NCBI GenBank assembly: GCA_023390695.1
Contig: JAEWCJ010000278.1
Coordinates: 1 to 10,856, forward strand
Length of the DNA: 10,856 nucleotides
Source of the DNA: Pseudomonadota bacterium
GTDB lineage: Bacteria > Pseudomonadota > Alphaproteobacteria > Rhizobiales > Xanthobacteraceae
Direction of reading: 5' to 3'
Shown: piece by piece, positions 1-7,668 of the stretch
How the letters are laid out: the number at the start of each line of letters is the position of its first letter
Position numbering within the stretch: position 1 is the first letter of the stretch
Translations under genes and position numbers: made by a program
The notes under the pieces: generated by a model
The model's input: the letters and a program-made list of their open reading frames with translations, nothing else
What the model was told of the DNA's origin: nothing
Database searches by the model: none

Positions 1-2
1 CC

Positions 3-1709
3 TATAACGGGGAAATCTACAACGCCGCGGAGATGCGGCGCGCGCCGGAGCTCGCCGGCGTTGCCTGGCGCGGCACGTCCGACACCGAGGTCATTCTTGA
101 ATCCGTGGCGCGGCGCGGCCTCGACCGCACGCTCGCCGACATGAACGGCATGTTCGCGATCGCATTGTGGGATCGCGAGACGCGCGTGTTGCATCTGGTG
201 CGCGACCGGCTCGGCATCAAGCCGCTGTTCTATCGCGCAGAGGGCGGCGCGGTTCTGTTCGCATCGGAGCTGAAAAGCCTCTTCGCGGCCGGTGAGCAGC
301 GCTTCGACATCGATCCGTCCTCGGTCGGCAGCTTCCTGCGGTTCGGTCATGTGCCGGCGCCCTGGTCGATCCTCCGGGGTGTTCACAAGCTGATGCCGGG
401 CGAGGTCATCTCGTTCGATGCGCACGGCAAGCCGTCGCAGCGCCGCTACTGGTCGATGCGCGACATTGCGCAATCCGGTCTCGCGCAGCCGCTTGATCTG
501 AGCGACGCCGATGCGGAAGCGCGCCTGCATGAGCTTCTGGCGGATGCGGTGTCGCGCCAGATGATTTCGGATGTGCCGCTCGGCGCCTTTCTCTCGGGCG
601 GCGTGGATTCGTCGCTCATCTCGGCGTTGATGGTCGCGGCCGGGCGCGGACCCGTGCGGACTTTCTCGATCGGGTTTCCGGATTTCGGATTCGACGAGTC
701 CGCACATGCCGCCGCGGTGGCAAAATATCTCGGCACAGTGCATACCGAACTTGTCATCACCGGACAGGACGCGCTCGACGTGGTCCCCGATCTGGCCGCC
801 ATGTATGACGAGCCGTTCGCGGATTCCTCGCAGATCCCGACCCATCTGGTGTCGAAGCTCACGCGCGCGCATGTCACCGTCGCGCTGTCGGGAGACGGCG
901 GAGACGAATTCTTCGGCGGCTATAACCGCTATCTGCTGGCGCAGAAGCTCTGGGGTCGCCTGTCTTTACTGCCCGCGGGGGTGCGCCGCCTGGCGGCCCA
1001 CGGCATCAGGGCCGTTCCGAACGGCGTCTACGACGCCATCGCGCGCTCTGCGCCTGGCGGCGTGCTGCCTGGTCAGTTCGCCGACAAGATCAAGAAGTTT
1101 GCCGATATTCTGCCGCTGGATGCGGACGGCATCTATCTGCGCCTGGTCAGTCAATACCCCGATCCGGCAGCACTCACGGCTGGCTTCGCCGAACACCCCC
1201 TGCCGTTCGGACCCGGCAGCGATCTCAACGCGGGCGGGAGCCTGCTCCGGCAGATGCAATTGCGCGACAGCATCACCTATCTGCCGGACGACATTCTGCA
1301 GAAGGTCGATCGCGCCTCGATGGCGGTGGCGCTGGAAGCGCGGCCGCCCTTGCTCGATCACCGCGTCGTCGAATTCGCATGGCGATTGCCCGATCGTTTC
1401 CATATCCGCAATGGCGAGACCAAATGGCTGCTGCGCCGCGTGCTCGATCGCTATGTGCCGCGCGAACTGATCGAGCGTCCCAAGATGGGCTTCGGCGTCC
1501 CGCTGGCCGATTGGCTGCGCGGCCCGCTGCGTGACTGGGCGGAAGACCTGCTGGATGAGCGCAAGCTCGATTCTGCCTACATGAATGTCCCCGCAATCCG
1601 CGGGCTGTGGCTGGACCACCTGTCCCGGCGCAGAAACTGGGCCTACGCACTTTGGAATGTGTTGATGTTCGAATCCTGGCGTCGGCGCTGGGCGCGCCAT
1701 CTCGGCTGA
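3..1709 (+). CDS. asnB: Asparagine synthase (glutamine-hydrolysing) family amidotransferase, 5' partial
   Basis: Glutamine-dependent, ATP-using amidotransferase that turns a carboxylate (aspartate, or in polysaccharide loci possibly a uronic acid) into an amide in the cytoplasm. The reading frame is open to the left edge and begins YNGEIYN, a conserved glutaminase-domain motif, so the ATG at 33 is internal. About 70 residues including the catalytic Cys2 lie outside the window; 568 residues are visible. Seen in order: GTSDTEV, MNGMFAIALWD and RDRLGIKPLFY of the class II glutaminase domain, then the synthetase domain with the ATP PP-loop SGGVDSS at 594-614, LSGDGGDEFFGGYNRY, ILQKVDRASMAVALEARPPL and PKMGFGVPLADW. 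Only one base separates its stop from the earliest possible start of the next gene, so it heads the visible operon. Family identity is secure. The substrate is not: WbpS-like homologues in O-antigen clusters are proposed to amidate hexuronic acids, which would suit the downstream dehydrogenase and epimerase. Confidence 0.92.
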   Translation, partial: YNGEIYNAAEMRRAPELAGVAWRGTSDTEVILESVARRGLDRTLADMNGMFAIALWDRETRVLHLVRDRLGIKPLFYRAEGGAVLFASELKSLFAAGEQRFDIDPSSVGSFLRFGHVPAPWSILRGVHKLMPGEVISFDAHGKPSQRRYWSMRDIAQSGLAQPLDLSDADAEARLHELLADAVSRQMISDVPLGAFLSGGVDSSLISALMVAAGRGPVRTFSIGFPDFGFDESAHAAAVAKYLGTVHTELVITGQDALDVVPDLAAMYDEPFADSSQIPTHLVSKLTRAHVTVALSGDGGDEFFGGYNRYLLAQKLWGRLSLLPAGVRRLAAHGIRAVPNGVYDAIARSAPGGVLPGQFADKIKKFADILPLDADGIYLRLVSQYPDPAALTAGFAEHPLPFGPGSDLNAGGSLLRQMQLRDSITYLPDDILQKVDRASMAVALEARPPLLDHRVVEFAWRLPDRFHIRNGETKWLLRRVLDRYVPRELIERPKMGFGVPLADWLRGPLRDWAEDLLDERKLDSAYMNVPAIRGLWLDHLSRRRNWAYALWNVLMFESWRRRWARHLG

Positions 1710-1725
1710 ATTGACGGGCGCACTC

Positions 1726-4038
1726 GTGAGCGAGCAGCAATCCAGATTGCCGTGCATCCTCGTGGTTGCGAAACGGCTAGATATCGGTGGGACCGAGCAA
1801 CATCTTGCGCGCATGCTTCCCAGACTGAAAAAGCAAGGACTCGACATTTCGTTGTTTCTATTGGAGCGCGGCGGCGTGCTTGAAGACATCGTCGCCGAAT
1901 CCGGTATCGTGATCAATGGTCCGCAGCGCGTGCTGCCGCGCTACCTGCACCTGCTGTCGGCTGCCTGGCAGCTCAACCGGTATATCCGGCGCAACCGGCC
2001 CGATATTGTTCACTACTTTCTGAGCGAACCCTATCTGGTGGGTTCCATGGCGACGCTGGCGACGAAGGATCTGGTGCAGATCATGAGTCGTCGTTCGCTG
2101 AACGACTATCAGCGGCATCATCCGATATTGGCCAAAATCGAACGATGGATGCACGGCCGAACATCAGTCCTTCTCGGTAATTCCTCCGCAGTGGTGGCGG
2201 ACCTCATCAGGGAGTGCGCCGACAGAAGCAAGATCGGGCTGATCCAGAACGGAATCGAAATTCCGGAGCCAATTGCGCCGGAGCGCAGGCGTCTTGCCCG
2301 GCGCGATTTGCATCTCGCGGACGACACCTTCGTGTTGTCGGTGAGCGCCAATCTCATTCCCTATAAAGGCCACCACGATCTGCTCGATGCGCTGGGTTTG
2401 ATCAAGAATCAACTGCCCGAGAATTGGCGCGTATTGCTTATCGGGCGGGACGACGGCATCGGTGCGGAATTGCGCGCCAAGTCGGTGGCCTTGGGCATCA
2501 ATGAAAATGTGATCTGGCTGGATCAGCGGAAGGATGCGCAATCGCCGCTTGACGCCGTTGATGTATCGGTCCTGCCGTCACATCAAGAGGGCTTCTCCAA
2601 TAGTCTGATCGAAGCCATGGGACGGGGCTTGCCTGTCGTCGCGACCGCCGTTGGCGGAAATCTGGATGCGGTTGTGCATGGAGCATCCGGGCTCCTCGTT
2701 CCGGTCAGCGATCCCCAGGAGCTTGCTTCTGCAATTCTGGCGTTGTCGAAAGATGCGGCCTTGCGTGAGACGCTGGGCCGGCAGGCGATAGGGCGAGTGA
2801 CGGCGCGCTTCTCGATCGATGAGTGCGTCAGTCGCTACATGAGGCTGTATCGAGGTTGGCCGTACAAGCGCATGCGATCCGCGCAGGACCTCATCGATCC
2901 GGGCAGCGCGCTGGCCGGATCGATCGGGGCAAGGGTGGACACCCCCCTTGTAACGCAACGAATGGCTTATCTCGCGCTGGACGTGCCGCACGAAGGACAG
3001 GCCAGCGATATCCATATCGCGGAAATTGTCGGCAATCTTCGTCATCTCGGCTGGCATATCGATTTGTATGCACCCGTGCCGGGACTTGGATCGTCATCGC
3101 AGAGACGAATTATTCGCGGGCTCGCCTATCTGCGCGTGTTGTTTAACGTCATCAGAAGCATGCGGAAATACGAGGTCCTCTATATCCGCGCGCATCTTTT
3201 GGCGTGGCCTGTCAGTTTCGTCGCGCATCGGCGGGGGATGCCTGTCGTGCAAGAAGTCAATGGGACCGAGCTCGATGTCATTGTCGCGCATCCTTGGCTT
3301 GGACCGTTTCGTAGTTTCATTCGGTGGCTTTATCTGTCGCAATACCGCATGGCCGATCACTTGCTTCCCGTCACGGAAAGGCTGGGTGACTGGCTTCGTG
3401 CCGCGGTCGGCCATGAGCGGGTGACCGTCATTTCCAATGCGGCCAATACGGACATTTTCGTCCCTATAGAAACGTCCGAGGACAAATCCTTTGTCGTGTT
3501 TTTCGGAAGCCTGACGCATTGGCACGGCGTGGACGTCATGATGGAGGCCATTCGTCATCCGGATTGGCCGAAAGGTGTTGAGTTGGTTGTCATCGGTGCG
3601 GGGGCCAAGCAGGGCTTTGTCGAAGACGCCATCAAGGAAGGCGCGCCGGTGCGATGGCTGGGTCATCGACGATACTGGGAAATTCCGCACCTCATTGCCG
3701 GCGCATTGGCCGGGCTGGTCCCGATCACGAATCCTGAAGGCCGTTCGTCGACCGGCGTCATGCCTTTGAAACTGTTCGAGATGTTGGCTTGCGGAATTCC
3801 GGTGATCGTATCTGATCTGCCCGGCCAGGCCGAACTGGTCCGGGACGGCAATTGCGGTCTCGTTATTCCATGCGGCAATGCTCCTGCACTGGCGAGTGCG
3901 GTTGCCAAGCTTGCGGCTGAGCGCGAGAGTGCGCGTGCGATGGGCAAACGGGGTTCCGTCCTGGTCCGAGCGAAACACTCCTGGGCGGCTCGCGCGTCCG
4001 AAATAGATCAGATTGTTGGTTCTTCTTTCGACGCCTGA
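1726..4038 (+). CDS. Tandem two-domain GT4-type glycosyltransferase (fused ORF)
   Basis: Predicted cytoplasmic/peripheral-membrane glycosyltransferase with two full GT-B units in one 770-residue chain. Unit 1 (about 1-385) has the N-terminal IGGTEQHL loop, NGIEIPEP, SANLIPYKGHHDLLDAL, and the donor-binding EX7E motif EGFSNSLIE (E288/E296). Residues 386-412 form a linker. Unit 2 (about 413-770) starts MAYLALDVPHEGQASDIH, as free-standing GT4 enzymes do, followed by EVNGTELD, NAANTDIF, FFGSLTHWHGVDV and TGVMPLKLFEMLACGIPV. In unit 2 the first Glu of EX7E is Gly677, with Glu685 kept, a pattern common in the 'PLKLFE' subgroup. Usual GT4 length is 350-420 residues, so this is double length. The join lies at a C6 tract (2942-2947). 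The GTG at 1726 is preferred, but a TTG at 1711 is equally open and neither has a strong ribosome site. Base composition looks less GC-rich than in the flanking metabolic genes. Donor and acceptor sugars cannot be told from sequence. Confidence 0.85.
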   Translation: MSEQQSRLPCILVVAKRLDIGGTEQHLARMLPRLKKQGLDISLFLLERGGVLEDIVAESGIVINGPQRVLPRYLHLLSAAWQLNRYIRRNRPDIVHYFLSEPYLVGSMATLATKDLVQIMSRRSLNDYQRHHPILAKIERWMHGRTSVLLGNSSAVVADLIRECADRSKIGLIQNGIEIPEPIAPERRRLARRDLHLADDTFVLSVSANLIPYKGHHDLLDALGLIKNQLPENWRVLLIGRDDGIGAELRAKSVALGINENVIWLDQRKDAQSPLDAVDVSVLPSHQEGFSNSLIEAMGRGLPVVATAVGGNLDAVVHGASGLLVPVSDPQELASAILALSKDAALRETLGRQAIGRVTARFSIDECVSRYMRLYRGWPYKRMRSAQDLIDPGSALAGSIGARVDTPLVTQRMAYLALDVPHEGQASDIHIAEIVGNLRHLGWHIDLYAPVPGLGSSSQRRIIRGLAYLRVLFNVIRSMRKYEVLYIRAHLLAWPVSFVAHRRGMPVVQEVNGTELDVIVAHPWLGPFRSFIRWLYLSQYRMADHLLPVTERLGDWLRAAVGHERVTVISNAANTDIFVPIETSEDKSFVVFFGSLTHWHGVDVMMEAIRHPDWPKGVELVVIGAGAKQGFVEDAIKEGAPVRWLGHRRYWEIPHLIAGALAGLVPITNPEGRSSTGVMPLKLFEMLACGIPVIVSDLPGQAELVRDGNCGLVIPCGNAPALASAVAKLAAERESARAMGKRGSVLVRAKHSWAARASEIDQIVGSSFDA
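2942..2947 (+). other. C6 homopolymer at the glycosyltransferase domain junction
   Basis: Six consecutive C bases fall exactly in the linker between the two glycosyltransferase units. Read as is, the codons ACC CCC CTT GTA keep the fusion open. With five C the codons become ACC CCC TTG TAA, ending the first enzyme at TAA 2951-2953, and ATG 2962-2964 lies 8 bases later at the natural start of the second unit. The tract is seen directly. Its meaning (true fusion, base-call error or slippage site) is open. Confidence 0.85.
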
Positions 4039-4103
4039 TGTGCACAAACGAATTGCAACTACAGAGTGTCGACAACGAACGCGCGGTGCCGCTTCACGCA
4101 TGA
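4038..4103 (+). CDS. 21-codon mini-ORF bridging two glycosyltransferase genes
   Basis: The reading frame MCTNELQLQSVDNERAVPLHA fills the gap between the tandem glycosyltransferase and the next one. Its ATG (4038-4040) shares one base with the upstream TGA (4036-4038, TGATG). Its own TGA (4101-4103) overlaps the ATG of the downstream gene (4100-4102, ATGA). The downstream ATG has no recognisable Shine-Dalgarno sequence, so ribosomes could be passed along by termination-reinitiation. The peptide resembles nothing known to me, and its role, if any, would be translational coupling. No independent evidence of translation is available, and chance is possible. Confidence 0.35.
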   Translation: MCTNELQLQSVDNERAVPLHA

Positions 4104-5233
4104 AAAAGCCGGTCCTTCTCTATCTGGTGACTGAAGACTGGTATTTCCTGTCGCATCGTCTGCCCATGGCTTTGGCTGCGCAGCGTGCCGGCTACGACGT
4201 GCATGTGGCGGCCCATCTGAACGGAGCGGGCGCCGAAATTGAACGCCACGGCTTTAAGCTGCACTCGCTCGCCTGGCGGCGAGGCAGCATGAATCCCTTC
4301 GATCTTGTCACTGTCGTCCGTGAGGTGCGCGCTCTTTATCGTAAACTGGAACCCGCCCTGGTCCACCACGTAGCGCTGCAACCCTCCGTGATTGGCTCGC
4401 TCGCGGCACTTGGACTTCCGATGATGCGGCTCAACGCATTGGCCGGGCTAGGATTTGGTTTCACATCGCACTCGGTCAAGGCCGCGGTGATCAGGCCAGT
4501 GCTTACGATGCTGCTGCGCTGGCTGCTGAACAATCCACGCAGTGTCGTGCTCGTGCAGAACCCTGACGACCGCACGGCTATTGAAGCGCGCGGCATCGAG
4601 AAACAGCGCATCTTTCTTATTCCTGGTTCGGGCGTCGATATTGCAAAGCTGCGACCGCAGCCGGAGCCGGAAGAGCCTGTCACAGTCGCATTCGTGGGAC
4701 GGTTGCTGGACGACAAAGGGGTACGACCGCTAATCGCGGCGCATGACCTGCTCATGTCGCAAGGCACACAAATTCGACTGTTGATCGCGGGTGATCGTGA
4801 TCCCGCCAATCCGGCCTCGATCGCACTTGCCGATATCGAGCAATGGAAACAAAAGGCCGGTATCGAGATGCTCGGCCATGTCGGGGATGTCGGGGCGGTC
4901 TGGCAGCGAGCACATATCGCCGTGTTGCCGTCACGCCGCGAAGGCCTTCCGAAGAGCCTCCTGGAAGCGGCCGCCTGCGGTCGGCCGATCGTTGCCACGG
5001 ATGTGCCGGGCTGCCGCGAGATTGCGCGCGGCGGCGTCAACGCCATACTCGTGCCGCCGGACGATCCGGCGGCTCTGGCGGAAGCCATGGCCAGGCTCGC
5101 CAACGATGCCGATCTGCGACGCCGCTATGGCGAGGCCGGGCGGCGCATGGTGGAGGCTGAGTTTTCGAGCGAAATGATTGGCCTGCAGACCGTAGCACTT
5201 TACGACCAGCTGCTGCAGCGGACGCTCTCTTAA
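4100..5233 (+). CDS. Glycosyltransferase family 4 protein
   Basis: GT-B fold retaining glycosyltransferase of 377 residues, normal for GT4, expected to add one sugar to the lipid-linked repeat unit at the cytoplasmic face. The N-terminus KKPVLLYLVTEDWYFLSHRL is followed by HHVALQPSVIGSLAA and LNALAGLGFGF, a signature shared with many capsule/O-antigen transferases of the CapM/PglA kind. The C-terminal donor-binding half has VAFVGRLLDDKGV, LPSRREGLPKSLLE with the EX7E pair E281/E289, and PIVATDVPGCREI. The frame is open back to 4013, but ATG 4100 gives the natural family start (charged residues then a hydrophobic beta strand), so the 29-residue extension was dropped. No good ribosome site is seen; the ATG overlaps the stop of a mini-ORF. 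There are no obvious membrane helices beyond a hydrophobic patch near residues 110-150. Exact sugar specificity is unknown. Confidence 0.9.
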   Translation: MKKPVLLYLVTEDWYFLSHRLPMALAAQRAGYDVHVAAHLNGAGAEIERHGFKLHSLAWRRGSMNPFDLVTVVREVRALYRKLEPALVHHVALQPSVIGSLAALGLPMMRLNALAGLGFGFTSHSVKAAVIRPVLTMLLRWLLNNPRSVVLVQNPDDRTAIEARGIEKQRIFLIPGSGVDIAKLRPQPEPEEPVTVAFVGRLLDDKGVRPLIAAHDLLMSQGTQIRLLIAGDRDPANPASIALADIEQWKQKAGIEMLGHVGDVGAVWQRAHIAVLPSRREGLPKSLLEAAACGRPIVATDVPGCREIARGGVNAILVPPDDPAALAEAMARLANDADLRRRYGEAGRRMVEAEFSSEMIGLQTVALYDQLLQRTLS

Positions 5234-5300
5234 GCATGTTCAACATAGCTGTTGCCGCGCGAAAGCCGCATGGTTAAACAGACGGCCACACCAAACGGGT

Positions 5301-5305
5301 AGGGG
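5301..5305 (+). promoter_or_regulatory. Ribosome binding site for the dehydrogenase
   Basis: AGGGG lies 8 bases before GTG 5314. It supports the GTG start, which also places the nucleotide-binding loop at residues 11-16 as usual for the family. Confidence 0.6.
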
Positions 5306-5313
5306 TTTTCAGC

Positions 5314-6597
5314 GTGTCGCACGGACGCAAGATTGCGGTGATCGGGCTCGGCTATGTTGGTTTGCCGGTCGCGGTAGCCTTTGCACGTTCCGGTGTGCCG
5401 GTGATCGGTTTTGATATCGATGGCAAGCGCATCGACGAACTGCGCGCGGGCCATGATCGCACGCGCGAGGTTGAGCCGTCCGATCTCTCGCAACCCGCTC
5501 TCGCCTATGAATGCGAGCCTGCGAAACTCTCTGCCGCGGATTTCTATATCGTCACCGTTCCGACGCCGATCGACGCTGCCAACCGGCCTGACCTCGGCGC
5601 CATGCTGGCGGCCTCGCGCACGGTCGGCAATGTGCTCAAGCGCGGCGATATCGTGGTCTACGAATCGACCGTCTATCCCGGCGCGGTGGAAGAGGATTGC
5701 GTTCCGGTTCTCGAGAATGTCTCGGGCCTGAAGGCCGGGGTGGATTTCAAGGTGGGCTACTCGCCGGAGCGGATCAATCCCGGCGATACGGTGCATCGCT
5801 TCGAGACGGTCACCAAGGTCGTGTCTGCACAGGATGCCGACGCGCTCGACATTGTCGCAAACGTTTACGGCTCCGTCGTTACGGCCGGCATTCACCGCGC
5901 GCCGTCGATCAAGGTGGCCGAGGCCGCCAAGGTGATCGAAAACACACAGCGCGATCTCAACATCGCCTTCATGAACGAGTTGTCGGCGATCTTCCAGCAG
6001 CTCGGCATCGACACGGGAGACGTGCTGGCGGCGGCCGCGACCAAATGGAATTTCCAGAATTTCCGGCCCGGCCTTGTCGGCGGCCACTGCATCGGCGTCG
6101 ATCCTTACTATCTGACTTACCGCGCCGAGAAGGCGGGCTATCATCCGCAGGTGATCCTCGCCGGCCGCCGCATCAACGACCATGTCGGCCAGCGCGTGGC
6201 GCAGGAATGCGTGCGGCGTCTGGTTCGCCGCAACCAGGCCAAGGCCACGGTGACCGTGCTCGGGCTGACCTTCAAGGAAGACGTGCCCGATACGCGCAAT
6301 TCCAAGGTCATCGATATTGTGCGCGAACTGGAATCGTTTGGCCTCGACGTGCAGGTGCACGATCCGCTTGCGTTGCCGGATGAGGCCGAGCACGAATATG
6401 GTGTGAAACTCACTGCCTTTGAGAAACTGCGCCCGGCCGATGCCGTCATCGTCGCCGTCTCGCACCGGGATTACGTGGAAGGCGGTTGGGCGCTGGTGAC
6501 CGGCCTGCTCAAGGGCGGGCAGGGTATTGTGCTTGACGTCAAGGGTATGCTCGATCGCACGAGACAGCCTGCCGGCGTCGATTTGTGGCGTTTGTAA
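5314..6597 (+). CDS. tviB: Nucleotide sugar 6-dehydrogenase, WbpO/TviB type
   Basis: NAD-dependent four-electron oxidation of a UDP-(N-acetyl)hexose C6 to the uronic acid, in the cytoplasm. It has 427 residues, the normal length. N-terminal Rossmann domain: KIAVIGLGYVGLP with glycines 11, 13 and 16. Middle: YSPERINPGD, then KVAEAAKVIENTQRDLNIAF with the expected catalytic Lys206 and Asn210, and GGHCIGVDPYYLT with catalytic Cys259. C-terminal UDP-binding domain: LGLTFKEDVPDTRNSK. The SPERINPGD and IENTQRDLN strings are typical of the branch holding TviB (VipA), WbpO and CapL, which use UDP-GlcNAc or UDP-GalNAc, rather than ordinary UDP-glucose dehydrogenases. Substrate assignment is therefore likely but not proven. 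It starts 80 bases after the glycosyltransferase and is followed 12 bases later by an epimerase, forming a sugar-nucleotide supply pair. The long open frame on the opposite strand is a coding-bias shadow. Confidence 0.93.
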   Translation: MSHGRKIAVIGLGYVGLPVAVAFARSGVPVIGFDIDGKRIDELRAGHDRTREVEPSDLSQPALAYECEPAKLSAADFYIVTVPTPIDAANRPDLGAMLAASRTVGNVLKRGDIVVYESTVYPGAVEEDCVPVLENVSGLKAGVDFKVGYSPERINPGDTVHRFETVTKVVSAQDADALDIVANVYGSVVTAGIHRAPSIKVAEAAKVIENTQRDLNIAFMNELSAIFQQLGIDTGDVLAAAATKWNFQNFRPGLVGGHCIGVDPYYLTYRAEKAGYHPQVILAGRRINDHVGQRVAQECVRRLVRRNQAKATVTVLGLTFKEDVPDTRNSKVIDIVRELESFGLDVQVHDPLALPDEAEHEYGVKLTAFEKLRPADAVIVAVSHRDYVEGGWALVTGLLKGGQGIVLDVKGMLDRTRQPAGVDLWRL

Positions 6598-6601
6598 GAG
6601 G
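6597..6601 (+). promoter_or_regulatory. Ribosome binding site for the epimerase
   Basis: AGAGG lies 8 bases before ATG 6610. It overlaps the last base of the preceding stop codon, which fits translation from one shared transcript. Confidence 0.6.
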
Positions 6602-6609
6602 CCGATCTG

Positions 6610-7626
6610 ATGGCTGGTGAGCCTATTCTTGTTACGGGTGCTGCAGGCTTTATCGGCTTTCACGTCGCGCGCCGTCTGCTCGCAGACGGGCATGTCGTTG
6701 TCGGGCTCGACAACATGAGCGCCTATTACGACGTTGGCCTGAAAGAGGCGCGCTGCGCCGAACTCAGCAAATCAGAGAACTTCACGTTCGCGCGGATCGA
6801 TCTCGCCGATCGTCTGGCCGTGAAAGAGCTGTTTGAACGCCATCGTTTTCCGTACGTCGTCAATCTCGCGGCGCAGGCCGGCGTGCGCTATTCGCTGATC
6901 GATCCGCATGCCTATATCGATGCCAACATCCAGGGCTTCGTCAACGTGCTCGAAGGCTGTCGGCATAATGGCTGCAGGCATCTGCTCTATGCGTCGAGCT
7001 CGTCCGTCTATGGGGCCAATACGAAACTGCCATTCAGCACATCGGACAATGTCGACCATCCGATCAGCCTGTATGCCGCGACCAAGAAGGCGAATGAATT
7101 GATGGCGCATTCCTATGCGCATCTTTTCGGGTTGCCGACGACAGGCCTGCGTTTCTTCACGGTCTATGGTCCGTGGGGACGGCCGGACATGGCGATGTGG
7201 CTGTTCGTCTCCGCGATTCTGGAAGGGCGGCCGATCAAGCTGTTCAATCAGGGCAATATGCGGCGTGACTTCACGTTCGTGGACGATGTCGTGGAATCGG
7301 TTGTCCGGCTCGTGCCGAAAGCGGCGGGCCGCAATCCGGCCTGGTCAGGGGAGACGCCCGATCCGGCCAGCAGTGCGGCGCCCTGGCAGGTCTTCAATAT
7401 CGGCAACAGCCAGTCCGTCGAATTGCTGGACGTCGTGGCTCTGCTTGAAGACGCGCTCGGGAAGAAGGCCGAGCGTGAGTTGTTGCCGATGCAGCCCGGC
7501 GACGTGCCGGATACGTTTGCGGATGTGACCGCGCTTGAGCGTGCCGTCGGATTCCGGCCCAAAACGCCGATTGCCGACGGAGTCCGGCGCTTCGTGGACT
7601 GGTATCGGCCCTATCATCGTGTATGA
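6610..7626 (+). CDS. lpsL: NAD-dependent UDP-uronate 4-epimerase, LpsL type
   Basis: Extended short-chain dehydrogenase/reductase that inverts C4 of a UDP-uronic acid, classically UDP-glucuronate to UDP-galacturonate. It has 338 residues, normal for the family. Visible: nucleotide-binding TGAAGFIG (Gly10, Gly13, Gly16), NLAAQAGVRYSL, ASSSSVYG (residues 128-135) supplying the catalytic Ser/Thr region, and the catalytic pair in YAATK (Tyr155, Lys159). RFFTVYGPWGRPDMA and RRDFTFVDDVVE are characteristic of LpsL/Cap1J UDP-glucuronate 4-epimerases and unlike the shorter signatures of TviC/WbpP. It directly follows the 6-dehydrogenase with a good ribosome site, so the two very likely act in sequence. 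The expected product is UDP-GalA, or UDP-GalNAcA if the dehydrogenase uses UDP-GlcNAc. Its stop overlaps an ATG of the manC frame (ATGA at 7623-7626). Confidence 0.91.
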   Translation: MAGEPILVTGAAGFIGFHVARRLLADGHVVVGLDNMSAYYDVGLKEARCAELSKSENFTFARIDLADRLAVKELFERHRFPYVVNLAAQAGVRYSLIDPHAYIDANIQGFVNVLEGCRHNGCRHLLYASSSSVYGANTKLPFSTSDNVDHPISLYAATKKANELMAHSYAHLFGLPTTGLRFFTVYGPWGRPDMAMWLFVSAILEGRPIKLFNQGNMRRDFTFVDDVVESVVRLVPKAAGRNPAWSGETPDPASSAAPWQVFNIGNSQSVELLDVVALLEDALGKKAERELLPMQPGDVPDTFADVTALERAVGFRPKTPIADGVRRFVDWYRPYHRV

Positions 7627-7668
7627 CGGGCGGCCCGTTGCAGTTGCCCGGGTATCGTTCCACAGGTC

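Noticed and set aside
966..1916. 316-codon open frame on the minus strand spanning the asnB/glycosyltransferase junction
   Set aside because: It crosses two genuine + strand genes and shows no family signature.
4013..4099. Upstream extension of the third glycosyltransferase to 4013
   Set aside because: The added 29 residues overlap the preceding gene's end and are unlike the family N-terminus, which begins at ATG 4100.
3094..4101. 335-codon open frame on the minus strand opposite the second glycosyltransferase unit
   Set aside because: Shadow of a recognised gene. The translation is rich in Arg/His/Gln without recognisable motifs.
5236..5246. Small palindrome ATGTT-C-AACAT after the third glycosyltransferase
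   Set aside because: Five-base arms with a one-base centre are too short to be a terminator hairpin, and it has no repeat partner that would suggest an operator.
5252..5280. TTGCCG / TAAACA as a promoter before the dehydrogenase
   Set aside because: Only 3 of 6 matches in each box; too weak to list. The 80-base gap could still hold a promoter of another type.
5230..6693. 487-codon open frame on the minus strand opposite the dehydrogenase
   Set aside because: It mirrors a clearly conserved + strand gene. Its translation lacks domain-like motifs, and long antisense frames are common in GC-rich coding sequence with strong third-position bias.
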